From assembly GCA_021849295.1 (NCBI GenBank), contig JAJZTA010000017.1, positions 1 through 55,162 on the forward strand: a DNA stretch of 55,162 bases. The letters run 5' to 3'. Numbering within the stretch: position 1 is the stretch's first letter; each line of letters opens with the position of its first letter. This document shows, piece by piece, positions 7,811 through 16,009 of this stretch. Made by a program: the position numbers and the translations under genes. Below the pieces are notes generated by a model. It did no database searches. It was not told the DNA's origin and saw nothing but the letters and a program-made list of their open reading frames with translations. Source of the DNA: Pseudomonadota bacterium (GTDB lineage: Bacteria > Pseudomonadota > Alphaproteobacteria > Micavibrionales > UBA2020).

Positions 7811-8599
7811 ATGGAAACGGTCACCACAGAAATCGGGAATGATATTACATCTGAATATGTTGCATTCGGCGATGAAAGCATATATGGCTCAATGGCAGTA
7901 TATGCGTTTGTTATCTTGCGCCGTAGCGATATGCAGAGTGTTGAAACAAGAATTTCCGCACTCAAACAAATGTTTAAGGTTCCTTCAGATGCTACGCTTC
8001 ATTGCAAAGACTTGTTTCATGATTCACGGAGAGAAAAGAAAGGTCTTGGGCATCTCACCAGAAATGATGTGAAAAGAATAGTCGAGAAAGTTGTATATAT
8101 ATTAAATAAAAACCAGATATTGCTACGCTTTGCTTATGGAGATTTGGAGGTTTTTAAAAGAATTATTACCTCAACAGTAGAAATGACTGACCATGTGAAT
8201 GGAGGTAAGAAGTCATTCCCAGACGTGCCCGAACCAAAGGCAATGCTCGGGCTTCTGATGCAGATGTGTTTTGCCGTCCATCCAGACGGTAGAGAAGGAC
8301 CGACGGCTAGCCAGTGCCAGATTTTTGCTTCAGAAGATGAAACGAAAATCAGGTTTATAGGTGGGGGGAGGTACAGAGCAGATCGCCATGTAGCGCTTTC
8401 CGATATTGGTGCGGAAAAGGGAGAAGTATTTCAATTAAAACCTACTATTGTTAAAGCAAATGCCCATTCCATTCTGCAGCTAGCGGATATTTCCGCGTAT
8501 ATGTGTAGTCATTCTGTCCCTGGAGTGCCGGAAGATCTATTTTTTCAGACACAAATGTCGCGTATAAAATATTTTGTAAGGCATAAATTTGTAGAGTAG
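7811..8599 (+). CDS. DUF3800 family protein (RNase H-like fold), AT-rich insertion
   Basis: A 262-aa protein with the DUF3800 signature: an N-terminal 'YVAFGDESIYGSMAVYAF' (acidic DES) and a C-terminal 'ILQLADISAYMCSH' that supplies the late Asp of the proposed RNase H-like site. The biochemical function is unproven; family members are often associated with mobile or defence loci. ATG follows the priA stop after 2 bp, and the stop is 2 bp from the sixA stop on the other strand. Base composition is clearly more AT-rich than both neighbours, with codon use to match, which points to recent acquisition between two housekeeping genes. No integrase or flanking repeat is visible. Confidence 0.8.
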   Translation: METVTTEIGNDITSEYVAFGDESIYGSMAVYAFVILRRSDMQSVETRISALKQMFKVPSDATLHCKDLFHDSRREKKGLGHLTRNDVKRIVEKVVYILNKNQILLRFAYGDLEVFKRIITSTVEMTDHVNGGKKSFPDVPEPKAMLGLLMQMCFAVHPDGREGPTASQCQIFASEDETKIRFIGGGRYRADRHVALSDIGAEKGEVFQLKPTIVKANAHSILQLADISAYMCSHSVPGVPEDLFFQTQMSRIKYFVRHKFVE

Positions 8600-8601
8600 G
8601 G

Positions 8602-9093
8602 CTACCCCTCCGGCACAAAAATCTTTTCAAGCTTGGTGATTTTGGGGTCGAGTTCGGCCCAGCGGTCGCTGTCGAGGCGGAAGACGCCGAGCGTGCCCGG
8701 TTCGCAGTAGTGGTCGATCTTGCCGAGGGCGGAGAGGAGTTCGCTCACGCCGGGGTTGTGGGCGACGATCATCAGGTTGTTGTGCTGAGGGTCGGCGGCC
8801 TGTATGGCGGCGAGGATTTTTTCGTCCGGCGCGTTATAAAGCTCTTTGTCGGGGTTGTGGGCGATGCCCTCCGGTCCGGTGAGGGCGGCGATGACGATCT
8901 GCGCCGTTTCGACGGTGCGGGCGGCGCCGGAACAATGGATAAAGTCCGGCTGCATCCGGTTGGCGCGCATAAAACGGCCGACCACCCGTGCCTCGATCAC
9001 GCCCCTGCCGGAGAGCGAACGGTCGAAATCGCTCATGGTCGGCGGGGTGGCGCGGGCGGCGTCGGCGTGTCTCATCAAATAAAGTGTTTTCAT
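8602..9093 (-). CDS. sixA: SixA-like phosphohistidine phosphatase
   Basis: A 163-aa histidine phosphatase. The catalytic RHG-type box is 'LYLMRHADAA', with the later His in 'NLMIVAHNPGVSELL' and an Arg-containing 'CSGAARTVETAQ'. Length and order fit SixA, which removes phosphate from phosphohistidine in phosphorelay or phosphotransferase proteins. The substrate here is inferred from family only. Start ATG at 9093. The gene is divergent from ppx with a 51-bp AT-rich spacer that must hold both promoters, and convergent with the DUF3800 gene. Confidence 0.85.
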   Translation of the reverse strand: MKTLYLMRHADAARATPPTMSDFDRSLSGRGVIEARVVGRFMRANRMQPDFIHCSGAARTVETAQIVIAALTGPEGIAHNPDKELYNAPDEKILAAIQAADPQHNNLMIVAHNPGVSELLSALGKIDHYCEPGTLGVFRLDSDRWAELDPKITKLEKIFVPEG

Positions 9094-9144
9094 GGAGTAC
9101 CCTTTTAGATTATAAAAACTATAAAATAACGAAATTGAAAAGTC

Positions 9145-10641
9145 ATGTCCGAACAGCAGGCTCCTGCGAAAAACTACGTCGCCATTATAGACATCGGCTC
9201 CAATGCTGTCAGGCTTGTCGTGTTTGACGGGCTGAACAGGGCGCCGTTCAGGATCCATAATGAGCGGACGATCTGCAATCTCGGCGCAGACCTCGGCCGT
9301 ACCGGACGCCTCAATCCCGATTCCATGAAAAAGGCGCTTGGCAGCATCCGGCGGTTTTCCGGCCTGCTGACGGCGATGAAAGTCACCAACGTCCGCGCCG
9401 TGGCGACGGCGGCGGTGCGCGACGCGAAGGACGGCAAGGACTTCATCGACACGGTGCAAAAGGAATTCGGCCTCAGGATCGAGGTGATCGAAGGCGAGGA
9501 GGAGGCGCGGATTTCCGCCCTCGGCGTGCTGGCCAACGGCTTCGGCCGCGATTGCGTGATCGGCGATTTCGGCGGCGGCTCGATGGAGCTGATCGTCGTC
9601 GAAAACGGCGAAGTGAAGCATAAAGCCAGCCTGCCGCTCGGCTCGCACCGCCTGCAGGCGGAAAAAGGCCGCGCCGCGCGGGCGGAGATGGTCGAAAAAC
9701 ACTTGAGCAAGGTCGGTTTCCTCGCCAACTGCGAGGGCAAGGATTTCTATGCGATGGGCGGGGCGTGGCGCTCGATGGCGACGGCGCATATGCACATGTC
9801 GCGCTATCCCTTCCGCCTGCTCGACCACTACCAGATGAGCGGCAAAAAGGCCGAGGAGTTCGCAAGTCTGCTGGCCAAAGGCACACCCGCCACGTTGGAG
9901 AAGACCGTCGGCATGTCGAAAAAGCGCCTGCGCGACATCGGTGTCGCGGCGCTGGCGATGGAGATTCTGTTCAAGAAAATCAAGCCGGTGCGGCTGATTT
10001 TCTCGGGCACCGGTTTACGCGAGGGGCTGATCTACGACCAGCTCGCGCCCGCCATCCAGCAGCAGGACGGGCTGATCGCCGGCTGCGCCAAGATCGCGCT
10101 CAAGATCAGCCGCTTCGACGACCTCAAGGCCTTCAAGACCCTGTCGCGCTGGATGACGCCGTTGTTCGCGGGCGAGGACGCGGATTTCATGCGCCTGATG
10201 GAGGCGAGCTGCCTTTTGAGCGACACCGGCTGGTTCGAACATGAGGAATATCAGGCGGCGCACGCCTTCGAGCGCATTCTGGTGCTGCCCTTTTACGGCA
10301 TCGACCATCCGGGGCGGGCGTTTCTGGCGACGACGCAGTACGTCCGCTACAAGGGCTATGTCCGCCGCGAAGGGCATTATGAAGACGTGATCAAGCCCGC
10401 ATTGAAGCTGCTCGCCGACCGCGTCATCGACCGCGCCGCGACCATCGGCCTTGCCCAGCGCATGGGCTATCTGCTGACGGGCGGCGCGCTGGGTTTGCTG
10501 CGGCAAACCGAACTGGAATTAACGCCCAAGCAGCTTATCTTAAAGCTGAACGAGAACGCAGACATGCTGAACGCCGACGTCATCAAGGACGCCATGCACG
10601 CGCTGGCGGACAAGATGCGGCGTGAAGCCGTCATTCAGTAA
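9145..10641 (+). CDS. ppx: exopolyphosphatase, Ppx/GppA family
   Basis: A 498-aa member of the ASKHA phosphatase superfamily. The phosphate-1 loop is in 'AIIDIGSNAVRLVVF', 'IEVIEGEEEARISALG' follows, and 'CVIGDFGGGSMELIVV' is the second phosphate loop. The C-terminal third ('WFEHEEYQAAHAFERI', 'FYGIDHPGRAFLAT') matches the HD-like domain of long Ppx enzymes. The likely reaction is release of phosphate from the ends of polyphosphate, with pppGpp hydrolysis as the family alternative. It stands alone, with no ppk adjacent. The ATG at 9145 has only a weak purine-rich upstream site. Confidence 0.92.
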   Translation: MSEQQAPAKNYVAIIDIGSNAVRLVVFDGLNRAPFRIHNERTICNLGADLGRTGRLNPDSMKKALGSIRRFSGLLTAMKVTNVRAVATAAVRDAKDGKDFIDTVQKEFGLRIEVIEGEEEARISALGVLANGFGRDCVIGDFGGGSMELIVVENGEVKHKASLPLGSHRLQAEKGRAARAEMVEKHLSKVGFLANCEGKDFYAMGGAWRSMATAHMHMSRYPFRLLDHYQMSGKKAEEFASLLAKGTPATLEKTVGMSKKRLRDIGVAALAMEILFKKIKPVRLIFSGTGLREGLIYDQLAPAIQQQDGLIAGCAKIALKISRFDDLKAFKTLSRWMTPLFAGEDADFMRLMEASCLLSDTGWFEHEEYQAAHAFERILVLPFYGIDHPGRAFLATTQYVRYKGYVRREGHYEDVIKPALKLLADRVIDRAATIGLAQRMGYLLTGGALGLLRQTELELTPKQLILKLNENADMLNADVIKDAMHALADKMRREAVIQ

Positions 10642-10668
10642 CGCGCTGTATTCCGTTGAAAATAAATA

Positions 10669-11604
10669 CTATTTAATCGTCTGGTTTAAGCATCTGGTGG
10701 AGATATACCGTTCCGCAAGAATAGTTCCCAGAGCAAGGGGCAGTCCGGCCAGGATATCCGCATAATGGTGACCGCCGATATATGGCATGGAGATAATAGT
10801 CACAATATTCAGCAGTATATAGCCTATGGAGATAAGTTTGAAACCGCGCGTCGCATAGACAAGGACAACCGCCATCATGGCGTGGAACGAGGGAAACTGG
10901 ATGATGCCTTCCAATAATCTGTTGCCGATGATTTTGATATGTCCCTGATACAGGGCCATGAAAGTCCTGACATATGAACTGTTTTTCCGGACGCCGTAAT
11001 AGTGAAAAGCGCCCGCGGCGGGCCAAAAGGTGGAGACAAGAATACAGACCATGCAACACAGCATGGAAAGCCGGATGAGTTCCCATCCCCTGTCATATTG
11101 CCTGCGCCAGAAAAACAGCAATAACAATACGACGAACTGCAGTCCTATGCCTGCATAGACTTTGGCCAATATTGCATATACGCGCGGATGGGCGATGACC
11201 CATTGATAGTCGGCCAGCCAATCAAGGCCGAGCGCGCGGTCGGCCGCGGCCAGCGGTCCGTCAATCAGAGGATAATGCGCTGCTACCGCCAGATAGCTTG
11301 TAATGTACGCCAGCGGCAGGAAGGCGCAAATCACGGCGGCCATATGCGCCGCCTGCGCCGGCAGATCGAGCCGCAGAAGATATTTACAAACAATCGCCGC
11401 CAGCAAAAGGCAGACAATGGATTTTGTGAGGAACATATTGGACGCAAGCACGTCCATGCCAAGGGCTTTTGCCGAACAGGCGTCAAGGGCGGCAATCAGG
11501 GCCAGAAACAGCCAGATGGCAAGTGTATTAGGTGAAAACGTCTTTTTGACAAGCACCAGCGGAGTCTTGCGCGGTGTTTCCTGAGGGAGTTGCTCTTTTG
11601 GCAT
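10669..11604 (-). CDS. PAP2-superfamily integral membrane protein
   Basis: A 311-aa polytopic inner-membrane protein with about six hydrophobic segments. The conserved PAP2 motifs are late: 'IIQFPSFHAMMAVVLVYA' holds the SxH box and 'YIGGHHYADILAGLPLA' the HxxxD box. This is the inositolphosphotransferase-like (PAP2_3) layout. Such proteins dephosphorylate lipid phosphates or transfer lipid head groups; the substrate cannot be read. The N-terminus is soluble and proline-rich. It starts 10 bp after rnd on the same strand and is probably co-transcribed. It is lower in GC than its neighbours. Confidence 0.85.
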   Translation of the reverse strand: MPKEQLPQETPRKTPLVLVKKTFSPNTLAIWLFLALIAALDACSAKALGMDVLASNMFLTKSIVCLLLAAIVCKYLLRLDLPAQAAHMAAVICAFLPLAYITSYLAVAAHYPLIDGPLAAADRALGLDWLADYQWVIAHPRVYAILAKVYAGIGLQFVVLLLLFFWRRQYDRGWELIRLSMLCCMVCILVSTFWPAAGAFHYYGVRKNSSYVRTFMALYQGHIKIIGNRLLEGIIQFPSFHAMMAVVLVYATRGFKLISIGYILLNIVTIISMPYIGGHHYADILAGLPLALGTILAERYISTRCLNQTIK

Positions 11605-11613
11605 TGGACGATG

Positions 11614-12771
11614 TCAATCCGACTTCACCAGCTTCAGCTTGTTGTCCTCGATGGCGAGGGCGAGCTTGCCGTCGCGGAGATCAAGCGCTTCCTTGCCGAA
11701 GACCTTGAACTGCCAGCCGGACATGGCGGGAACCTCGGCGTCCTTGCCGTAGGCGGCGATGAGTTCGAGATCGGCGGCGCTGGCGAGCAGCTTGCTCGCC
11801 ACCTGATTTTCTTCCGCCTTCAGTTTCAAAAGCACGCGCAAGAGGTCGATGGTCGGGCCGAGTCCCGGCGGGAAGTGGGGGCGCGGTTCGCGTTTCGGCA
11901 GGTCTTTTTCCGGCGTGTCGAGGCCGCGCTTCACGGCGGCGACCAGCTGCCCGCCCTTGTCGCTGTCGGCGAAGCCCTGCTGGATGCCGCGCATCTTGCC
12001 GAGCGCGGCCTGCGACGTCGGCGCGTGCAGGGCGATTTCGGCCAGCGCGTCGTCCTTGAGGATGCGCCCGCGCGGCACGTCCGCGCTCTGCGCCAGATTC
12101 TCGCGCCACGCCGCGACCTCGCGCAGGATGCCCAGCGCGCGCGGCTTGTGGGTCGGGATCTTGATGCGCTCCCACGCCTCTTCGGGGCGGGTGATGAAGT
12201 TCTCCTTGTCGATCAGCTTTTTATGCTCTTCCTTGATCCACGCGCCGCGCTTGTGCTTTTCGATCTTGGCGTTCAGCTTTTCGTAGATGTGCCGCAGGTG
12301 CGTGACGTCGCCGAGCGCGTATTTGAGCTGCTTGGAGGTGAGCGGGCGCTGCGCCCAGTCGGTGAAGCGGCTGGATTTGTCGAGCTGCTTTTTCAGCAGC
12401 GCGCCCACCAGCGCCTCGTAGCCGACCTGCTCGCCGAAGCCGCAGACCATCGCCGCCACCTGCGTGTCGAAGATCGGGGCGGGGAGCTTGCCGTTCATCT
12501 CCTTGAAGAATATCTCGAGATCCTGCCGGCAGGCGTGGAAGACTTTCAGCACCTTTTTGTCGAGGAAAATATCGTAAAGCGGCGAAAGATCGATGTCTTC
12601 CGCCAGCGGGTCGATGGCGACCGCGTCGTCCGGCCCCGCCACCTGAATCAGGCAGAGGCGCGACCAGTAGGTGCGCTCGCGGATAAACTCCGTATCGACC
12701 GTGATAAATTCCGCCTTTTTCAGGCGGGTGCAGAGCGACTTCAGGTCTTTCTGGTTGGTGATCAAAGACAT
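11614..12771 (-). CDS. rnd: ribonuclease D (3'-5' exoribonuclease, tRNA processing)
   Basis: A 385-aa RNase D. The DEDDy exonuclease domain has 'FITVDTEFIRERTYWSRL' (first acidic pair), 'KVFHACRQDLEIFFKEM', 'IFDTQVAAMVCGF' and 'QLKYALGDVTHLRHIYE' with the late Tyr/Asp. An HRDC domain follows (about 205-290, 'ALGILREVAAWRENLAQ'), with a second HRDC-like tail. Length and domain order are normal. The predicted role is trimming of tRNA and other stable RNA 3' ends. It is the first gene of a probable two-gene unit with the PAP2 protein. Confidence 0.94.
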   Translation of the reverse strand: MSLITNQKDLKSLCTRLKKAEFITVDTEFIRERTYWSRLCLIQVAGPDDAVAIDPLAEDIDLSPLYDIFLDKKVLKVFHACRQDLEIFFKEMNGKLPAPIFDTQVAAMVCGFGEQVGYEALVGALLKKQLDKSSRFTDWAQRPLTSKQLKYALGDVTHLRHIYEKLNAKIEKHKRGAWIKEEHKKLIDKENFITRPEEAWERIKIPTHKPRALGILREVAAWRENLAQSADVPRGRILKDDALAEIALHAPTSQAALGKMRGIQQGFADSDKGGQLVAAVKRGLDTPEKDLPKREPRPHFPPGLGPTIDLLRVLLKLKAEENQVASKLLASAADLELIAAYGKDAEVPAMSGWQFKVFGKEALDLRDGKLALAIEDNKLKLVKSD

Positions 12772-12805
12772 ATCTCATTGATACACGAGAAACGGGAGGA
12801 TTGCT

Positions 12806-12874
12806 ATGGGGTTGCGGTTGAGCTATGTGAAATTTATTGCGTTGTCTGTCTATTGCTTCATCCGGTTTTTGTAG
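12806..12874 (+). CDS. possible 22-aa hydrophobic peptide
   Basis: GGGAGGA is followed 5 bases later by ATG and 22 codons (MGLRLSYVKFIALSVYCFIR, then FL) ending in TAG. The peptide is a single hydrophobic helix with basic residues, like small membrane peptides and type I toxins. It starts 35 bp upstream of rnd on the opposite strand and its end overlaps the 3' end of the frameshifted gene at 12850-13325. The ribosome site is better than that of many real genes here, but such a short ORF can arise by chance. Confidence 0.3.
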   Translation: MGLRLSYVKFIALSVYCFIRFL

Positions 12875-13325
12875 ATACGGGCAATCAGTTTTTGAAACTG
12901 TTGAGGGGTAACGGCTGATTTGCCGGTCATGTCGTTAAAAAGCGACAATAGAATGGACGCGATAATAGTAAGGATTATCAGTGGAACCCCGATAACGATA
13001 CGGGTACCTATCGTTAGTCCCGTTACGCTGGCGGTCACGTACATGAGGGCGTCGAGACAGGGGAAGGTCTTTGATGAGCAGCGCCACGCCGTATAGGCAA
13101 GGAGGGGGCGATAATTGCCGGCCATGCCAAGGCTTCTATGAGAGACGGATCCGAAAGGTGCGGATGCGGGTTGTCCGAAAAAACCAACAATAAGGGCAGG
13201 AAGAAGACCACAGAAAGCGCGATCCAGGTAAAAAAGCGGAAGTAGAAATGAAATCGCTTCTGGCTGCCCGGCAGGCATGCCAGACAGATTGCGGGGAGAA
13301 GAATTATAATAAAGAAAAGTTTCAC
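12850..13325 (-). pseudogene. small membrane protein interrupted by a frameshift
   Basis: A GTG start at 13325 opens a frame with an N-terminal hydrophobic helix ('LFFIIILLPAICLACLPG') and a second one ('WIALSVVFFLPLLLVF'). The protein-like sequence stops making sense after 'LAWPAIIAP'. At the same point a second frame takes over ('LLAYTAWRCSSKTFP', then 'VIGVPLIILTIIASILLSLF') and runs to 12850. One extra base in the C run (plus-strand G run at 13104-13108) would join the two into a protein of about 158 aa with three hydrophobic segments. Family unknown. The cause is either a true mutation or an under-called homopolymer. Confidence 0.65.
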
Positions 13326-13444
13326 TTTAATATCGTCGTTTGGTCACTGAACTTGAGACAGGTTATTCCACCCCGATATGAAAGCCAATACATAATTATG
13401 AAAATATAATGGGTGAATAAATTTTTGCTTCTTTATGGCGGAAA

Positions 13445-14545
13445 ATGCTACCCTCCGGTGTTTTTACAATTGTGGAACAAGAACGCATGCAGAAACAGGC
13501 GCAACAGAACATATCTCTGGACAAAAGAGGCAACGAGCGCAAGTTCCGGCGCGAGAAGTTCCTCCAGTCTCTCGGCTGGGGCCATGTCGTCCTTGAGGAG
13601 ATGAAATCCGACGCGTCCTTCCGCCGCTATTACAGGATAGAAGGCGCGCCGATGGTCTATCCGGTGCTGCTGATGGAAGACCCGCCGGACAGGCCGCCGG
13701 TGCCGCCGTTCGTGATGGTCGAGCCGTTCATGAAGATCGCGGCGCACTTGCGGTCTTTGGGTTTGAACGCGCCGGGGGTGTATCACTCGGACATCCCGAG
13801 CGGCCTGCTGGTCATCGACGATTACGGCGACGACACCTACACGAACCTGCTGAACCGCGAGTTTAATCCCAAGTCGCTTTATGAACTGGCGGTCGACGTG
13901 CTGATCCATCTGCACAAGCATCCCGACCGCAACAACATAGACCTTCCCGCCTACGACGCGCAGCAGCTGGTCGACGAGGCCATGCTGCTGCTCGACTGGT
14001 ATTATCCGCGCCTGACCGGCAAAAAGCCGACAGAGGAGATGAAAAGCTCGTATGCGGACGTCTGGCGCCAATTGTTCAAGAAATTCCCCGCGGACCAGAA
14101 GACGCTGGTGCTGCGCGATTATCACGTCGACAACCTGATGCTGGTGCCGGACACCAAGGGCATCAAGTCCTGCGGCCTGCTGGATTTTCAGGACGCGCTG
14201 ACCGGGCAGATGAGCTACGATCTGATGTCGCTGCTCGAAGACGCCCGCCGCGCCGTGCCCGCCGACCTGCAAAAACATCTTTACGACCGCTACATGAAGG
14301 CGATGGGCGAGGGGTTCGACCGCGCGGGCTTCGATTATTCCTTCCGCGTCCTCGCGGCGCAAAGACATGCGAAAGTGCTGGGCATCTTCGTCCGCCTCGC
14401 CGAGCGCGACGGCAAGGACCGTTATCTGAAATTCATCCCCCATGTTCACAAGCTTTTCGTCGAATCCCTCGGCAATCCCCTCCTGCAACCGCTCGACCGG
14501 TGGTTCAGGGATCACAACATAGACATACGGAGACCATTGAAATGA
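13445..14545 (+). CDS. amgK: AmgK-like amino-sugar (MurNAc/GlcNAc) anomeric kinase
   Basis: An aminoglycoside-phosphotransferase-fold kinase. 'SDASFRRYYRI' holds the nucleotide-binding segment, 'PSGLLVIDDYGDDTYTNLL' the hinge, the catalytic loop reads 'LVLRDYHVDNLMLVP', and the metal-binding Asp lies in 'CGLLDFQDALTGQMSYDL'. This matches AmgK, which phosphorylates C1 of MurNAc or GlcNAc in peptidoglycan recycling; the substrate is inferred. From ATG 13445 the protein is 366 aa; an in-frame ATG at 13487 gives 352 aa, closer to family length, and neither start has a strong ribosome site. The usual partners murU and tsaE are not adjacent. Its stop overlaps the aminotransferase start (ATGA). Confidence 0.82.
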   Translation: MLPSGVFTIVEQERMQKQAQQNISLDKRGNERKFRREKFLQSLGWGHVVLEEMKSDASFRRYYRIEGAPMVYPVLLMEDPPDRPPVPPFVMVEPFMKIAAHLRSLGLNAPGVYHSDIPSGLLVIDDYGDDTYTNLLNREFNPKSLYELAVDVLIHLHKHPDRNNIDLPAYDAQQLVDEAMLLLDWYYPRLTGKKPTEEMKSSYADVWRQLFKKFPADQKTLVLRDYHVDNLMLVPDTKGIKSCGLLDFQDALTGQMSYDLMSLLEDARRAVPADLQKHLYDRYMKAMGEGFDRAGFDYSFRVLAAQRHAKVLGIFVRLAERDGKDRYLKFIPHVHKLFVESLGNPLLQPLDRWFRDHNIDIRRPLK

Positions 14546-15774
14546 GCATTGAAGCCAAACGCCTCGAACACATCAAGCCGTCCGCCACGCTGGTTCTCGC
14601 CGCGCGCGCGAAGGAAATGCAGGCCGAAGGGAAAGACGTCATCGGCCTTTCCATCGGCGAGCCGGACTTCGAGACGCCCGATTACATCAAGGACGGCGCC
14701 AAGGCCGCGATGGACAACGGCGAGACGCGCTATCCGCCCGTGCCCGGCACGCCGGTCCTGCGCAAGGCGATCATCGCCAAGTTCAAGCGCGACAACAACC
14801 TGACCTACGGCATGGACCAGATCATCGTCTCGACCGGCGGCAAGCAGGTTCTGTCCAACACCTTCCTCGCGACGGTGGACAAGGGCGACGAGGTCATCAT
14901 CCCCGCGCCGTACTGGCTCTCGTACCCCGAGATGGTGCATCTCGCCGACGGCACGCCGGTGATCGTCGACACCACGGCGGAAACCGGTTTCAAAATCACG
15001 CCGCAACAGCTCGAAAAGGCCATCACGCCGAAGACCAAATGGGTCATCATCAACTCGCCGAGCAACCCGACGGGCGCGGTCTATTCCCGCGAGGAGCTGA
15101 AGGCGCTGGCGGAGGTGCTGCTGAAGCACCCGCACGTCTATGTGCTGACCGACGACATTTACGAACACCTGATCTACGACGGCCTGAAATTCCACACCAT
15201 CGCGGAAGTCGAGCCGAAGCTTTATGACCGCACGCTCACCGTCAACGGCGTTTCCAAGGCCTATGCGATGACCGGCTGGCGTCTCGGCTTCGCCGGCGGC
15301 CCGAAAGAGGTCATCAAGGCGATGTGCAAGGTGCAGGGGCAGACGACCTCGGGCGCAAGCTCGATCAGCCAGGCCGCCGCGGCGACCGCGCTGAACGGCG
15401 ACCAGTCCTTCCTCAAGGAATGGCAGAAGACCTTTCAGGAGCGCCGCGACGCCGTCGTTGCCACGCTGTCCAGAGTCGAAGGTCTGGCGTGCGACGTGCC
15501 GCAGGGCGCGTTCTACGTCTTCGCCACGATCGACGGCGTCATCGGCAGGAAGACCGCCGAGGGCAAAGTGATCGAGACCGACGCCGACTTCTGCGATTTC
15601 CTGCTGGAAAAGCACCTCGTCGCCGTCGTGCCGGGCGCGGAATTCGGCCTGTCGCCGTGCTTCCGCATCTCCTACGCGCTGTCGAAAGAAACCCTCGCCA
15701 AGGCCTGCGAACGCATCGCCAACGCCTGCGCCGAGCTGATGGCCTCCGGCGCGGCGAAATCAAGCGTCGCTTAA
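14542..15774 (+). CDS. aspartate/aromatic aminotransferase, class I PLP enzyme
   Basis: A 410-aa fold-type I aminotransferase of the alpha/gamma aspartate aminotransferase group. Recognisable blocks are 'GLSIGEPDFETPDYI' near the start, 'SNPTGAVYSREEL', 'TDDIYEHLIYDGL', the PLP-lysine segment 'NGVSKAYAMTGWRLGF' and 'FRISYALSKETL' with the substrate carboxylate Arg. It probably makes aspartate from oxaloacetate and glutamate; prephenate or other acceptors are possible in this group. The start overlaps the amgK stop by 4 bases, so the two are translationally coupled. A long hairpin terminator follows at 15806-15840. Confidence 0.93.
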   Translation: MSIEAKRLEHIKPSATLVLAARAKEMQAEGKDVIGLSIGEPDFETPDYIKDGAKAAMDNGETRYPPVPGTPVLRKAIIAKFKRDNNLTYGMDQIIVSTGGKQVLSNTFLATVDKGDEVIIPAPYWLSYPEMVHLADGTPVIVDTTAETGFKITPQQLEKAITPKTKWVIINSPSNPTGAVYSREELKALAEVLLKHPHVYVLTDDIYEHLIYDGLKFHTIAEVEPKLYDRTLTVNGVSKAYAMTGWRLGFAGGPKEVIKAMCKVQGQTTSGASSISQAAAATALNGDQSFLKEWQKTFQERRDAVVATLSRVEGLACDVPQGAFYVFATIDGVIGRKTAEGKVIETDADFCDFLLEKHLVAVVPGAEFGLSPCFRISYALSKETLAKACERIANACAELMASGAAKSSVA

Positions 15775-15805
15775 GACCCGCGAAACAAGCTGAAACGCAC
15801 TGAAA

Positions 15806-15840
15806 CGGCGCAAAAGTTTTTTGAAAAAATTTTTGCGCCG
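15806..15840 (+). terminator. long hairpin terminator after the aminotransferase gene
   Basis: The arms 15806-15822 and 15824-15840 are 17 bases each and complementary with a single G-T wobble (CGGCGCAAAAG.. against ..TTTTGCGCCG), followed by TATCTTTTTG. The inner part is A/T-only, so the functional loop is larger than one base. It is 32 bp after the stop codon. Confidence 0.75.
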
Positions 15841-15934
15841 TATCTTTTTGATTTCACGGCGCGAAACGGACCGCGCCTTGCGCGCATTAGCGAAAATCAT
15901 TGACGGCGGGGATCAAACCTGCGCACACTTCACC

Positions 15935-16008
15935 AAGCTCCCGAAATGAGTGCGGAGCGCGATCGAAAAGATCGGGAGAGTGCGGCGGCCTGAACGGGCC
16001 GCTTTTTT
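15935..16008 (+). ncRNA. candidate small RNA between the aminotransferase gene and cycM
   Basis: After the aminotransferase terminator, a second hairpin with a T-run (15985-16008) has no gene in front of it on the plus strand. The bases before it fold well: CTCCCG (15939-) pairs with CGGGAG (to 15978), and an inner GATC-GAAAA-GATC hairpin is present. A TTGACG hexamer at 15900-15905 could be a -35 element, but the -10 is weak. An RNA of about 75 nt is therefore plausible. I do not recognise it as 4.5S, 6S or another standard family. Confidence 0.35.
15985..16008 (+). terminator. GC hairpin with T-run (plus strand)
   Basis: The stem GCGGCC (15985-15990) / GGCCGC (15997-16002) with loop TGAACG is followed by six Ts at 16003-16008. 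It is oriented for plus-strand transcription, so it cannot serve cycM, which ends at 16010 on the minus strand. Confidence 0.75.
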
Positions 16009-16009
16009 A

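Noticed and set aside
9094-9828. N-terminal extension of sixA to 9828
   Set aside because: The extension runs antisense through ppx. SixA begins naturally with MKTLYLMRHADAA at 9093.
11590-12918. 442-codon plus-strand open frame opposite rnd
   Set aside because: rnd on the minus strand has full DEDDy and HRDC motifs; the opposite frame has no family features.
14512-15615. 367-codon minus-strand open frame opposite the aminotransferase
   Set aside because: A shadow of a strongly conserved PLP enzyme gene; composition typical of antisense GC-rich DNA.
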